6,990 nucleotides of DNA, from the NCBI GenBank assembly GCA_904398675.1, contig CAJFPI010000235.1, forward strand, positions 1-6,990, written 5' to 3'. The position numbers and the translations under genes were made by a program. Below, one piece after another: positions 1-6,524 of this stretch (its first letter is position 1; each line of letters begins with the position of its first letter). The notes under the pieces were generated by a model, which was not told where the DNA came from, ran no database searches, and saw nothing but the letters and a program-made list of their open reading frames with translations. The stretch is from an uncultured Oscillospiraceae bacterium. Its GTDB lineage: Bacteria; Bacillota; Clostridia; Oscillospirales; Oscillospiraceae.

Positions 1-1
1 C

Positions 2-787
2 CTGAAAACCATTACCATTGTCATTCTTCTGCTGCTGAACCTGTTCCTCCTGGCTCTGCTCCTCAACTTCCGCCTGCAGCAGTCCAGGACCAGCGCACGG
101 CTGGAGGAGGAGCTCTATCAGCTTTATGCCGACAGTGAAATCGCGTTGGATGAAACCGTTTCCCTGGAAGGGGTCCCGCTCTCCTCCCACTCCCTCAGCC
201 GGGATCTGTCGCTGGAGACGGCGATTGCCCAGACGATTCTGGGGGAGGAGACAGCCGGCGTTCATGAAGGGGGCGGCATCTATACCTATACCGGCGATGC
301 GGGGACGATCCAGTTTCGCAGCACCGGTGCCTTTGATTTTGTCTCCGACCGGCGGGCCACCGCGGACCCAGCCGCCTTTTTCCAGAATTTCTGTGAAACG
401 TTCGGCTATGAGCCTTCTGGCGATCAGGAAGAAAACGCCTATATCGCCACCCGCGTGGTGGACGGCTGCCAGGTTTACAACTGTACAGTCACCTTCCGTT
501 TTGACGATGCCAAGCATCTCCTGTCCGCCTCCGGCTCCTGCCTGTCCGTGGAGGGCAGTGTTCTTCTGGATACGCCGGTCTTCACCACGGCCGACGCCCT
601 GGTAAAATTTTTGGACTACCGGGAAGAGAGCGGTGCCGTCTGCAACAGGATCCTGTCCGTTTCCCCTGTTTATGCACTGCAGACCTCCGCCGCCTCCACT
701 CCCCAGCTGGCCGGACAGTGGCGGATTGTCACCGACACATACCAGTATTATGTTGACTCCTCCACCGGCAGTGTCGTCCGCGCCTGA
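2..787 (+). CDS. yycI: YycI-like WalRK-associated membrane protein, 5' end outside window
   Basis: The open frame runs from the window edge to a TGA at 785-787, giving 261 visible residues; only a few N-terminal residues are probably missing. Visible residues 3-22 form one hydrophobic helix (TITIVILLLLNLFLL...) preceded by Lys, matching the N-terminal anchor typical of YycI. The remaining ~235 residues are polar, with no second membrane segment, and fit an extracytoplasmic domain. In Bacillus and Staphylococcus YycI and YycH sit outside the membrane and modulate the WalK sensor kinase. Assignment rests on the anchor and on the downstream walJ-rlmH order, not on strong residue identity, so a generic membrane-anchored protein remains possible. 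An internal ATG at 146 is not the start, because the frame continues upstream through the anchor helix. The walR, walK and yycH genes would be expected just upstream, outside the window. Confidence 0.7.
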   Translation: MKTITIVILLLLNLFLLALLLNFRLQQSRTSARLEEELYQLYADSEIALDETVSLEGVPLSSHSLSRDLSLETAIAQTILGEETAGVHEGGGIYTYTGDAGTIQFRSTGAFDFVSDRRATADPAAFFQNFCETFGYEPSGDQEENAYIATRVVDGCQVYNCTVTFRFDDAKHLLSASGSCLSVEGSVLLDTPVFTTADALVKFLDYREESGAVCNRILSVSPVYALQTSAASTPQLAGQWRIVTDTYQYYVDSSTGSVVRA

Positions 788-799
788 CTGCAGTTTCTC

Positions 800-826
800 C
801 ATTTCAAACCATAATTCCTTGAAATG
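800..826. repeat. Perfect 8-bp inverted repeat after the yycI-like gene
   Basis: CATTTCAA (800-807) and TTGAAATG (819-826) are perfect reverse complements separated by 11 bases. It starts 13 bp after the yycI-like stop and is followed by TGCGTTTAATTTTTT, so it could be a weak AT-rich terminator of the upstream operon. The right arm also contains TTGAAA, which with TAGGAT at 841-846 (16-bp spacer) makes a weak possible promoter, so an operator role is an alternative. Function is not determined. Confidence 0.5.
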
Positions 827-852
827 TGCGTTTAATTTTTTAGGATTCGTTC

Positions 853-880
853 TTGCTTTTGGAGAAATATTTGGTATACT
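853..880 (+). promoter_or_regulatory. Predicted sigma-A promoter of murA (extended -10)
   Basis: TTGCTT (853-858) and TATACT (875-880) are separated by 16 bp, and TG at 872-873 adds an extended -10. Transcription would start near 887 and leave a leader of about 120 nt before murA. The motif TTTGGTATA occurs twice, at 870-878 and 884-892; the second copy gives another TGGTATATT-type -10. This would let murA be transcribed independently of the upstream operon. Confidence 0.6.
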
Positions 881-946
881 ATCTTTGGTATATTCCCATA
901 TTATGTCTCCCGCCGGGTTGACGGCAGGTGTATGAAGTTCTGCGTT

Positions 947-984
947 CAGGACAGACTGTGATTAGCGGCAGTGTCCTGCGTTTT
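947..984 (+). other. Terminator-like hairpin in the murA leader
   Basis: CAGGACA (947-953) pairs with TGTCCTG (972-978), and CTG (956-958) can pair with CAG (969-971) inside, leaving a 10-nt loop; CG and TTTT (981-984) follow. It lies between the predicted promoter and the murA ribosome site. A smaller hairpin, GCCG/CGGC at 912-925, precedes it. GCAGG (924-928) could instead pair with CCTGC (975-979), which would exclude both hairpins. It may be an attenuator, a weak terminator for upstream readthrough, or chance. Confidence 0.35.
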
Positions 985-993
985 GGATGATAT

Positions 994-999
994 AAGGAG
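994..999 (+). promoter_or_regulatory. Ribosome binding site of murA, fixing a TTG start
   Basis: AAGGAG is followed by a 9-nt spacer to TTG at 1009-1011. No better-placed ATG or GTG exists, and the protein then begins with the MurA-typical KKYIVEGG segment, so the TTG start is well supported. Confidence 0.85.
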
Positions 1000-1008
1000 C
1001 GTGTTCTT

Positions 1009-2307
1009 TTGAAAAAGTATATTGTGGAGGGCGGGAACCCTCTTTTTGGCGAGGTCCAGATCAGCGGCGCCAAGAATGCCGCTGTGGCCATTATCCCCGC
1101 TGCACTGATGGTAGACGGGGTGTGCCGCATCGAAAATATGCCTCAGATCAGCGACGCGACTCTTCTCATGAGCATTCTGCAGGACATGGGCGCCCATATC
1201 CGCGTCCTCAACAAAAGCACCGTGGAGATCGACTGCAGCTCCCTCCACAATGCCCGCATTCCCTACGACTCCGCCCGCCGCTGCCGGGCCAGCTACTACC
1301 TGATCGGCGCGCTGCTGGGCCGTTTCGGCGCGGCGGATGTGGCGCTGCCGGGGGGCTGTGATTTCGGCGGAACACGGCCCATTGACCAGCATCTCAAGGG
1401 ATTCCATGCCCTGGGCGCCCAGGTGGAGGTGCAGGGCGGCTTTATCGACGCCCGGGCCGTTGACGGCGACCGGCTCCACGGCGCCAATATCTTCCTGGAT
1501 AAGGTCTCGGTGGGCGCCACCATCAATATCATGCTGGCCGCCGCTCTGGCGGACGGCTATACTGTCATTGAAAACGTGGCCAAGGAGCCCCACATCGTGG
1601 ATGTGGCCAACTTCCTCAACTCCATGGGCGCCAACATCAAGGGCGCCGGCACGGATATCATCAAGATCCGGGGCGTGGAACGGCTCCACGGCGGCACCTA
1701 CTCCATCATCCCCGATCAGATCGAGGCGGGAACCTACATGGCCGCTGTGGCCGCCTGCGGCGGGCAGATCAAGGTCTGCAACATTATCCCCAAGCACATG
1801 GACTGCATCACCGCCAAGCTCCTGGAGATGGGTGTGGAGGTGGAGGAGATTGACGACAACCTCCTGGTCCGGCGGATCGGTCCGCTGGTAAAGACCAACA
1901 TCAAGACCATGCCCTACCCCGGGTTCCCCACGGATATGCAGCCCCAGATGGCGGCGGCGCTGTGCCTGGCCCACGGCACCAGCATCATCACGGAGAGCAT
2001 CTTCAGCAGCCGTTTCCGGTATACAGAGGAGTTCAAGCGCATGGGCGCCCAGATCCAGGTGGACGGCAACCTGGCGGTGATCGAGGGCGTGGACCACCTC
2101 ACCGGCGCCCAGGTGGAGGCCTGCGACCTCCGGGCCGGGGCGGCCATGATCATCGCGGCCCTGGCAGCCTATGGCACCAGCGAGATCCGGGGCGTCCAGT
2201 ATATTGAGCGGGGCTACGAGAATGTCATCGAGAAGTTCCGCGGCTTGGGCGGGAATATTTCGGTGTCCGAAATTCCCGACGAGGAGGAGGCCCTCAGCGC
2301 CGGCTGA
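1009..2307 (+). CDS. murA: UDP-N-acetylglucosamine 1-carboxyvinyltransferase MurA
   Basis: This cytoplasmic enzyme moves the enolpyruvyl group of phosphoenolpyruvate to the 3'-OH of UDP-GlcNAc, the first committed step of peptidoglycan synthesis. At 432 aa it is close to the family's usual ~420. Family residues are in place: K22-N23 in SGAKNAA, catalytic Cys117 in LPGGCDFGGTRP (equivalent to E. coli Cys115, the fosfomycin target), Asp309 in PGFPTDMQPQ (equivalent to Asp305) and Arg401 in IERGYE (equivalent to Arg397). The Cys, rather than Asp, predicts a fosfomycin-sensitive enzyme. Translation starts at TTG with a good AAGGAG site. It sits between the yycI-like gene and walJ and has its own predicted promoter and terminator. 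Many Firmicutes carry two murA paralogues; which one this is cannot be told from the window. Confidence 0.97.
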   Translation: MKKYIVEGGNPLFGEVQISGAKNAAVAIIPAALMVDGVCRIENMPQISDATLLMSILQDMGAHIRVLNKSTVEIDCSSLHNARIPYDSARRCRASYYLIGALLGRFGAADVALPGGCDFGGTRPIDQHLKGFHALGAQVEVQGGFIDARAVDGDRLHGANIFLDKVSVGATINIMLAAALADGYTVIENVAKEPHIVDVANFLNSMGANIKGAGTDIIKIRGVERLHGGTYSIIPDQIEAGTYMAAVAACGGQIKVCNIIPKHMDCITAKLLEMGVEVEEIDDNLLVRRIGPLVKTNIKTMPYPGFPTDMQPQMAAALCLAHGTSIITESIFSSRFRYTEEFKRMGAQIQVDGNLAVIEGVDHLTGAQVEACDLRAGAAMIIAALAAYGTSEIRGVQYIERGYENVIEKFRGLGGNISVSEIPDEEEALSAG

Positions 2308-2344
2308 CCCTCTGTTCTTCCAATCATCGAATATACGGCATTCC

Positions 2345-2374
2345 CGCCGGGTAATGAGGATTACCCGGCGTTTT
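2345..2374 (+). terminator. Intrinsic terminator after murA
   Basis: A perfect 11-bp stem, CGCCGGGTAAT (2345-2355) with ATTACCCGGCG (2360-2370), closes a GAGG loop and is followed by TTTT (2371-2374). It lies 37 bp after the murA stop and 21 bp before the walJ ribosome site. The T-tract is short, so readthrough into walJ-rlmH is plausible; no good promoter is visible between it and walJ. Confidence 0.8.
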
Positions 2375-2405
2375 CCCTGTAATCCCCTACCCTTAGGAGG
2401 AATCT

Positions 2406-3224
2406 ATGATCCGCTTTCTCACCCTTGCCAGCTCCTCCGCCGGCAACGCGGCCCTGCTGTCCTGGGGCGGGCAGCACCTGCTCATCGATGCGGGCATCTC
2501 CTGCCTCCGCATCCGGAAAAGCCTTGCCGCTCTGGGCCTCTCTATGGATGATCTGTCCGCCCTGCTGATCACCCACGCCCACAACGATCACATTGCCGCG
2601 CTCTCCACTATGGTCCGCCGCCACGCCGTCCCCATCTACGCCACCGCGGAGACAGCCCGGCAAATCGCCTACCGCGTGGCCGGGGCGGAGCCCCTCCTGC
2701 GCCCCTTTTCTGCTGGCAGCAGTCTGGAGATCGGCGGCTTTTTCGTCTCCTCCTTTCCCACCAGCCACGACATCCCCGGCTCCGCCGCCTACCGTATTGA
2801 CTGCGGCGGGCGTTCCCTGGGCCTTCTCACCGATACAGGCATTGTCCCCCAGGGGGCGGAGCGCCTCATGGGGGTGGATCTGCTGGTGCTGGAGGCCAAC
2901 CACGACGTGGAGATGCTCCGCAGCGGCCCCTACCCCTATGCGCTGAAGGAGCGGGTGCTGGGCCGCTGGGGCCATCTCAGCAACGCTGCGGCGGCCCAGT
3001 TCGCCCGGGAGGCTGCCCTCCACGGCACGGGCGATATCATTCTGGCCCATCTCAGCCAGGAGAACAACACCCCCCGGGCGGCGCTGGAAACCGTATCCGC
3101 TGCGCTGGAGCCTGTAGGCTACGGCGGCCGCCTCACCGTGGCGCCCCGGGACGTCCCCTGTGAGCCCCACCTGCTGGAGGAGTCGACATGCAGCGTATTA
3201 CCGTCATCTGTGTTGGAAAGCTGA
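2406..3224 (+). CDS. walJ: WalJ/YycJ-type metallo-beta-lactamase-fold hydrolase
   Basis: This 272-aa protein has the metallo-beta-lactamase fold, with the metal-binding HxHxDH motif as H57-A-H59-N-D61-H62 (THAHNDH), His121 in TSHD, Asp143 in TDTG, and later histidines in EANHD (H166), GHLSN (H190) and LAHLS (H215). This pattern and the following rlmH match WalJ (YycJ) of the WalRK locus, about 264 aa in Bacillus. In that family the protein is linked to cell-wall and division control; a 5'-exonuclease role has been proposed, and the substrate here is unknown. AGGAGG at 2395-2400 with a 5-nt spacer fixes the ATG. The last 37 bp overlap the start of rlmH in another frame. The metal ligands appear complete. 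Confidence 0.9.
   Translation: MIRFLTLASSSAGNAALLSWGGQHLLIDAGISCLRIRKSLAALGLSMDDLSALLITHAHNDHIAALSTMVRRHAVPIYATAETARQIAYRVAGAEPLLRPFSAGSSLEIGGFFVSSFPTSHDIPGSAAYRIDCGGRSLGLLTDTGIVPQGAERLMGVDLLVLEANHDVEMLRSGPYPYALKERVLGRWGHLSNAAAAQFAREAALHGTGDIILAHLSQENNTPRAALETVSAALEPVGYGGRLTVAPRDVPCEPHLLEESTCSVLPSSVLES
3176..3182 (+). promoter_or_regulatory. Ribosome binding site of rlmH inside walJ
   Basis: GGAGGAG lies within the walJ coding region, 5 nt before the rlmH ATG at 3188. Its position means walJ ribosomes cross it before ending at 3224, which suggests translational coupling. Confidence 0.75.
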
Positions 3225-3670
3225 AGGAGAAGTTCTACCTGGAGGCGGCGGCAGAGTATCAAAAGCGCCTGTCCCGCTTTTGCAGGCTGGAGGTGGCGGA
3301 GCTGCCGGAGCAGCGGCTGCGGGACGCCCCCTCCCCCGGGGAGATCGAACAGGCGCTGGCGCGGGAGGCGGAGCAGATCCGCGGAAAGCTCCCCGCCGGG
3401 GCCGCCGTGGTGGCGCTTTGCATCGAGGGGGAGCTGCGCTCCAGCGAGGCCCTCGCCCAGTTTCTCGCCGAAACCGGGAACCGGGGGCAGTCCGCCCTGG
3501 CCTTTGTCATCGGCAGCTCCAACGGCCTCCACCCCTCCCTGAAGGCGGCGGCACAGCTGCGGCTGTCCATGTCCCCCATGACATTTCCCCACCACCTGGC
3601 AAGGATCATGCTCCTGGAACAGCTCTACCGGGGCTACCAGATCCTGGAGGGCGGAAAATATCACAAATAG
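3188..3670 (+). CDS. rlmH: 23S rRNA (pseudouridine1915-N3)-methyltransferase RlmH
   Basis: RlmH is a small SPOUT-class methyltransferase that methylates pseudouridine 1915 in helix 69 of 23S rRNA, using S-adenosylmethionine, on assembled 70S ribosomes. The 160-aa length matches the family (~155-160). The SAM-binding knot is seen as FVIGSSNG (106-113) and the signature MTFPHHLARIMLLEQLYR (131-148), and the protein ends in the diagnostic YHK (158-160). The usual FVIGG is FVIGS here, a mild change at residue 110. The gene overlaps walJ by 37 bp, so the two are very likely cotranscribed, and a strong terminator follows the stop. The walJ-...-rlmH neighbourhood is shared with Bacillus and Staphylococcus. 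Confidence 0.97.
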   Translation: MQRITVICVGKLKEKFYLEAAAEYQKRLSRFCRLEVAELPEQRLRDAPSPGEIEQALAREAEQIRGKLPAGAAVVALCIEGELRSSEALAQFLAETGNRGQSALAFVIGSSNGLHPSLKAAAQLRLSMSPMTFPHHLARIMLLEQLYRGYQILEGGKYHK

Positions 3671-3675
3671 GACTG

Positions 3676-3710
3676 ACCCGGCTGTGCGTCCTGACGCGCG
3701 CCGGGTTTTT
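3676..3710 (+). terminator. Intrinsic terminator after rlmH
   Basis: CCCGGC (3677-3682) pairs with GCCGGG (3700-3705), and after a bulged T at 3683, GTGCGT (3684-3689) pairs with ACGCGC (3694-3699) with one G-T wobble, leaving a CCTG loop. An outer A-T pair and TTTTT (3706-3710) follow. It begins 6 bp after the rlmH stop and closes the walJ-rlmH unit. Confidence 0.88.
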
Positions 3711-3721
3711 CCCTTTTCCTC

Positions 3722-3750
3722 TTGAATCCTCCGCAGAATGTTGATACAAT
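3722..3750 (+). promoter_or_regulatory. Predicted strong sigma-A promoter of the phosphohexomutase gene
   Basis: TTGAAT (3722-3727) and TACAAT (3745-3750) have an ideal 17-bp spacer, and TG at 3742-3743 gives an extended -10. A start near 3757 would leave a leader of about 127 nt, containing only a modest hairpin (GGCGG/CCGCC, 3769-3783). It lies just after the rlmH terminator, so it begins a new transcription unit. Confidence 0.75.
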
Positions 3751-3866
3751 AGGACAAAGACTTTCCCCGGCGGCCGCACCGCCTGTCACCCCTGTGCATA
3801 TCAAACGGCGCCGCATCCCCTGCCCCAGCGCATGGAGCGGTACAAAAAGCGATTTCCCACTACATA

Positions 3867-3873
3867 AAGGAGG
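3867..3873 (+). promoter_or_regulatory. Ribosome binding site deciding the phosphohexomutase start
   Basis: AAGGAGG is 10 nt before the ATG at 3884 but only 1 nt before the in-frame ATG at 3875. The spacing selects 3884 and rules out the longer open frame that extends back to 3722, which overlaps the promoter. Confidence 0.85.
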
Positions 3874-3883
3874 AATGGTTGAT

Positions 3884-5617
3884 ATGGACTACCAGAAGGA
3901 ATATGAAAAGTGGCTCTCCAGCGGCGTTTTAACAGCGGAGGAGACAGCGGAGCTGCGGGCCATCGCCGATGATCCCAAGGAGATCGAAAGCCGGTTTTAC
4001 GGCCCCCTGGAATTTGGCACCGCCGGGCTGCGGGGGACCATGAAAATGGGCCTGCACCAGATGAACGTCTATGTCATCCGTCACGCCACCCAGGGCTTTG
4101 CCAACGTGATCTGCGCCGAGGGCGAGGACGCCAGGCGCCGGGGCGTGGCCATCGCCATGGACTGCCGCAACAACAGCATGGCCTTCGCCCGGGCCGCGGC
4201 GGAGGTCTGCGCCGCCAACGGCATCCATGTCCGCATCTTCGATTCCCTGCGCCCCACGCCGGAGCTGAGCTTTGCCGTGCGCTACTACGGCTGCCAGGCG
4301 GGCATCAACGTCACTGCCAGCCACAACCCCAAGGAGTACAACGGCTACAAGGTCTACTGGGCCGACGGCGCCCAGCTGCCCCCCCACCACGCTGACGCCA
4401 TTGCCCAGGAGCTGAAAAAGATCGACATCTTCACCGGCATCCGCCGCATGGATTATGACGAGGCCGTTGAGAAGGGTCTCATCGAGGTCATCGGGCAGGA
4501 GACGGACGAGGCGTTTTTGAAGGAGGTCATGGCCATGGTCACAGACCCCGGGGCCATCCCCGCGGTGGCGGATACCTTCAAGGTGGTCTATACGCCCTTC
4601 CACGGCTGCGGCTACAGGCTGGTCCCCGAGGCCCTGCACCGGGCCGGCCTCAAGCATCTGCTCTGCGTCAAGGAGCAGATGGTGATCGACGGGAACTTCC
4701 CCACCGTGGTCTCCCCCAACCCGGAAAACCCGGAGGGGTTCTATCTGGCCGTGGATCTGGCCAAAGAAAACGATGTGGACTTCATCGTCGGCACCGACCC
4801 CGACAGCGACCGGGTGGGCATCATGGTCCGGGACAAGGAGGGCAACTACCAGGTGGTCACCGGCAACCAGACCGGCGTTGTGCTCCTGGACTATCTCCTC
4901 GGGGCCATGCAGCGCTCCGGCAAGCTGCCGGAAAAGCCGGTGGTGCTGAAGACCATTGTCACCACCGAGATGGCCAAGGCCGTGGCGGAGCACTACGGCG
5001 CCGCCTGCTACGATACCTTCACCGGTTTCAAGTTCCTGGCGGAGAAGAAGGACGGCCTGGAGGCCAGGGGCGAGGGCAAGGTAGTCTTCTCCTACGAGGA
5101 GAGCTACGGCTACATGGTGGGGGATTTTGTCCGGGACAAGGACGCGGTCACCGCCTCCCTCCTCCTCACGGAGATGGCCGCCTACTACGCCGCCAAGGGC
5201 ATGACTGTGCTGGACGCTCTGCAGCAGCTCTATGAGACCTATGGCTGCTACGGCGAAAAGACCCACAATCTGGTGATGCCCGGCCTGGACGGTCTGGCGG
5301 ACATGGCAAGGCTGATGAAGTCCCTGCGGGAGACCCCGCCCAGGGAGATCGCCGGCGTGGCTGTGCGGCAGTTCAAGGACTACAGCGACGGCAGCGTGAC
5401 AGACTGCGCCACCGGCGAAAAGTCCGCCATGGAGCTCAGCGGCTCCAACGTGCTCCGGTTCGAGATGGCAGACGGCACCTCTATCATCGTCCGCCCCTCT
5501 GGCACAGAGCCGAAGATCAAGGTCTATGTTCTGACCAAGGGGGCCGACGCTGCGGAGCGGGACGCCAACCTGGCCAAATACGGCGCCTGGGTGGACACGC
5601 TGAAGAAACAGGACTAA
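3884..5617 (+). CDS. pgcA: Alpha-phosphohexomutase (phosphoglucomutase/phosphomannomutase, PgcA-like)
   Basis: The 577-aa protein interconverts hexose 1-phosphate and 6-phosphate, most likely glucose, in the cytoplasm, linking glycolysis to UDP-glucose and envelope polysaccharides. Length matches the PgcA-type Firmicute enzymes (~580). All four family loops are visible in order: the phosphoserine loop TASHNPKEYNG (144-154, Ser146 phosphorylated), the magnesium loop DPDSDR (305-310), the sugar-specificity loop EESYG (405-409) and the C-terminal phosphate-binding loop RPSGTEPK (537-544). GTAGLRG (45-51), typical of the N-terminus, is also present. Whether it prefers glucose or mannose, or accepts pentose phosphates, cannot be settled from motifs. 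It has its own promoter and is followed after 42 bp by a small ModE-like regulator, probably in the same transcript. Confidence 0.93.
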   Translation: MDYQKEYEKWLSSGVLTAEETAELRAIADDPKEIESRFYGPLEFGTAGLRGTMKMGLHQMNVYVIRHATQGFANVICAEGEDARRRGVAIAMDCRNNSMAFARAAAEVCAANGIHVRIFDSLRPTPELSFAVRYYGCQAGINVTASHNPKEYNGYKVYWADGAQLPPHHADAIAQELKKIDIFTGIRRMDYDEAVEKGLIEVIGQETDEAFLKEVMAMVTDPGAIPAVADTFKVVYTPFHGCGYRLVPEALHRAGLKHLLCVKEQMVIDGNFPTVVSPNPENPEGFYLAVDLAKENDVDFIVGTDPDSDRVGIMVRDKEGNYQVVTGNQTGVVLLDYLLGAMQRSGKLPEKPVVLKTIVTTEMAKAVAEHYGAACYDTFTGFKFLAEKKDGLEARGEGKVVFSYEESYGYMVGDFVRDKDAVTASLLLTEMAAYYAAKGMTVLDALQQLYETYGCYGEKTHNLVMPGLDGLADMARLMKSLRETPPREIAGVAVRQFKDYSDGSVTDCATGEKSAMELSGSNVLRFEMADGTSIIVRPSGTEPKIKVYVLTKGADAAERDANLAKYGAWVDTLKKQD

Positions 5618-5659
5618 GCGCTGCTGCGTTTGCTATCAACGAAGGAGGAGACGCTGTCT

Positions 5660-6004
5660 ATGGATCACAAGATTCGCATTGTTCTGTCCGTCCGCCTGTT
5701 TACCGACGAGAAATGTTTTGGTCCCGGCGTCGCAACGCTGCTGCGCAAGGTGCAGGAGCTCCACTCTCTCCGCGCGGCGGCCATGGATATGAATATGGCC
5801 TACTCCAAGGCATGGACCATCATGAAGAAGGCGGAGCAGGAGCTGGGATTCCGCCTGCTCAACTCCACCACCGGCGGCCGTCACGGCGGCGGCGCCACGC
5901 TGACGGAGGAGGGCGCCAAGCTGATCGAGGCCTACGACGGTTTTTGCCGGGAGCTGCAGGGCACGGCGGACCGGCTCTACGACACCTACTTCGCAGATTT
6001 TTAG
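5660..6004 (+). CDS. Single-domain ModE-like winged helix-turn-helix regulator
   Basis: The ATG at 5660 is chosen because AAGGAGGAG (5642-5650) lies 9 nt before it. The 114-aa product resembles the N-terminal DNA-binding domain of ModE (LysR-type winged helix): a helix-turn-helix around residues 38-63 (AAAMDMNMAYSKAW...), then the glycine-rich wing TTGGRHGGGATLTEEG (70-85), close to the TGGKGGGGAVLT segment of E. coli ModE, and a C-terminal helix likely to mediate dimerisation. The molybdate-binding MOP/TOBE domains of full ModE are absent, so it has no recognised molybdate sensor; the ligand, if any, is unknown. It follows the phosphohexomutase gene by 42 bp without a visible promoter, so the two are probably cotranscribed. 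A molybdenum-hydroxylase subunit gene lies about 0.8 kb away, which supports but does not prove a molybdenum-related role. Confidence 0.87.
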   Translation: MDHKIRIVLSVRLFTDEKCFGPGVATLLRKVQELHSLRAAAMDMNMAYSKAWTIMKKAEQELGFRLLNSTTGGRHGGGATLTEEGAKLIEAYDGFCRELQGTADRLYDTYFADF

Positions 6005-6019
6005 ACATAAAGAAAAGAG

Positions 6020-6062
6020 CGGTGCGGGGGACAATGTCCCCCGCACCGTGTTTTTATTTTTT
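6020..6062. terminator. Bidirectional intrinsic terminator between convergent genes
   Basis: A perfect 13-bp stem (6020-6032 with 6036-6048, CGGTGCGGGGGAC) closes an AAT loop. On the plus strand TGTTTTTATTTTTT follows; on the minus strand CTCTTTTCTTTAT follows. It sits 15 bp after the ModE-like stop and overlaps the end of the intergenic gap to the convergent XRE gene, so it can end both transcripts. Confidence 0.93.
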
Positions 6063-6470
6063 CTATTTCAGACCGCGCAGCCCGTCGCGGATGACCAGGA
6101 TGCCGTAATAGAGGGTACCCAGCAGGCTGATGATCAGCACCTGTAGGGCCGCGCCCTCCCCGTACATGCTCCCCAGGACGATGGTGCCCATCACCAGCAT
6201 CAGGACATAGAATGTCACCTTCATCCAGCGGGGCAGCTCCTCCGTCACCTTTTCCCGGGTCGTCCCGTAGATCAGCTCCTCAATGCTGACCTCCAGCGCC
6301 TCCGACAGGGCCGCCAGCATCTCCACATCCGGGTAGGAATTGGCGGTCTCCCAGCTGCTGACGGCCTGACGCGTCACATGGAGCCGCTCCGCCAGCTGCT
6401 CCTGGGTCAGCCCCCTCGCCTTCCGCAGCGCCGCGATCCGCGCCCCCACCTGGGTATTCTTCTTTCCCAT
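6063..6470 (-). CDS. XRE-family transcriptional regulator with two C-terminal membrane helices
   Basis: The start at 6470 (ATG on the minus strand) is preceded by AAGGAGGAG (6484-6476) with a 5-nt spacer; the open frame continues 30 codons upstream but that part overlaps the promoter and is probably untranslated. The 135-aa product has an XRE/Cro-type helix-turn-helix at residues 9-68, with the family hallmarks LRKARGLTQEQLAERL (15-30), VTRQAVSSWE (32-41) and YPDVEMLAALSEAL (46-59). After a short linker, residues ~84-101 and ~108-126 are hydrophobic and fit two membrane helices joined by a short loop (SMYGEGAA). This suggests a membrane-tethered regulator; its target and signal are unknown. 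It is convergent with the ModE-like gene and no partner gene follows it in the same direction. Autoregulation is suggested by the palindrome on its promoter. Confidence 0.9.
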   Translation of the reverse strand: MGKKNTQVGARIAALRKARGLTQEQLAERLHVTRQAVSSWETANSYPDVEMLAALSEALEVSIEELIYGTTREKVTEELPRWMKVTFYVLMLVMGTIVLGSMYGEGAALQVLIISLLGTLYYGILVIRDGLRGLK

Positions 6471-6495
6471 ATGTTCTCCTCCTTTTCCTGAACCC

Positions 6496-6524
6496 ATGAT
6501 AGCAGAAAGAGCCTTTGCAGGCAA
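6496..6524 (-). promoter_or_regulatory. Predicted promoter of the XRE regulator gene
   Basis: Reading the minus strand, TTGCCT (6524-6519) and TATCAT (6501-6496) have a 17-bp spacer, and TG at 6504-6503 makes an extended -10. Transcription would begin near 6489, leaving only about 19 nt before the ATG, just enough to hold the ribosome site. The -35 hexamer matches the consensus at 4 of 6 positions and the -10 at 5 of 6. Confidence 0.6.

Noticed and set aside
946..2097. 383-codon open frame on the minus strand opposite murA
   Set aside because: It is antisense to a clear MurA, is rich in His, Asp and Gly as expected of a shadow frame in GC-rich DNA, and shows no domain.
2361..3170. 269-codon open frame on the minus strand opposite walJ
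   Set aside because: It lies opposite a complete metallo-beta-lactamase-fold gene and has no recognisable domain or start signals.
3722..3883. In-frame N-terminal extension of the phosphohexomutase
   Set aside because: It overlaps the extended -10 promoter, has proline-rich unrelated sequence, and the ribosome site spacing selects the ATG at 3884.
3929..5266. 445-codon open frame on the minus strand opposite the phosphohexomutase gene
   Set aside because: It is a shadow of a gene with all four family motifs; the composition is repetitive Gly/Val/His/Asp and no ribosome site fits.
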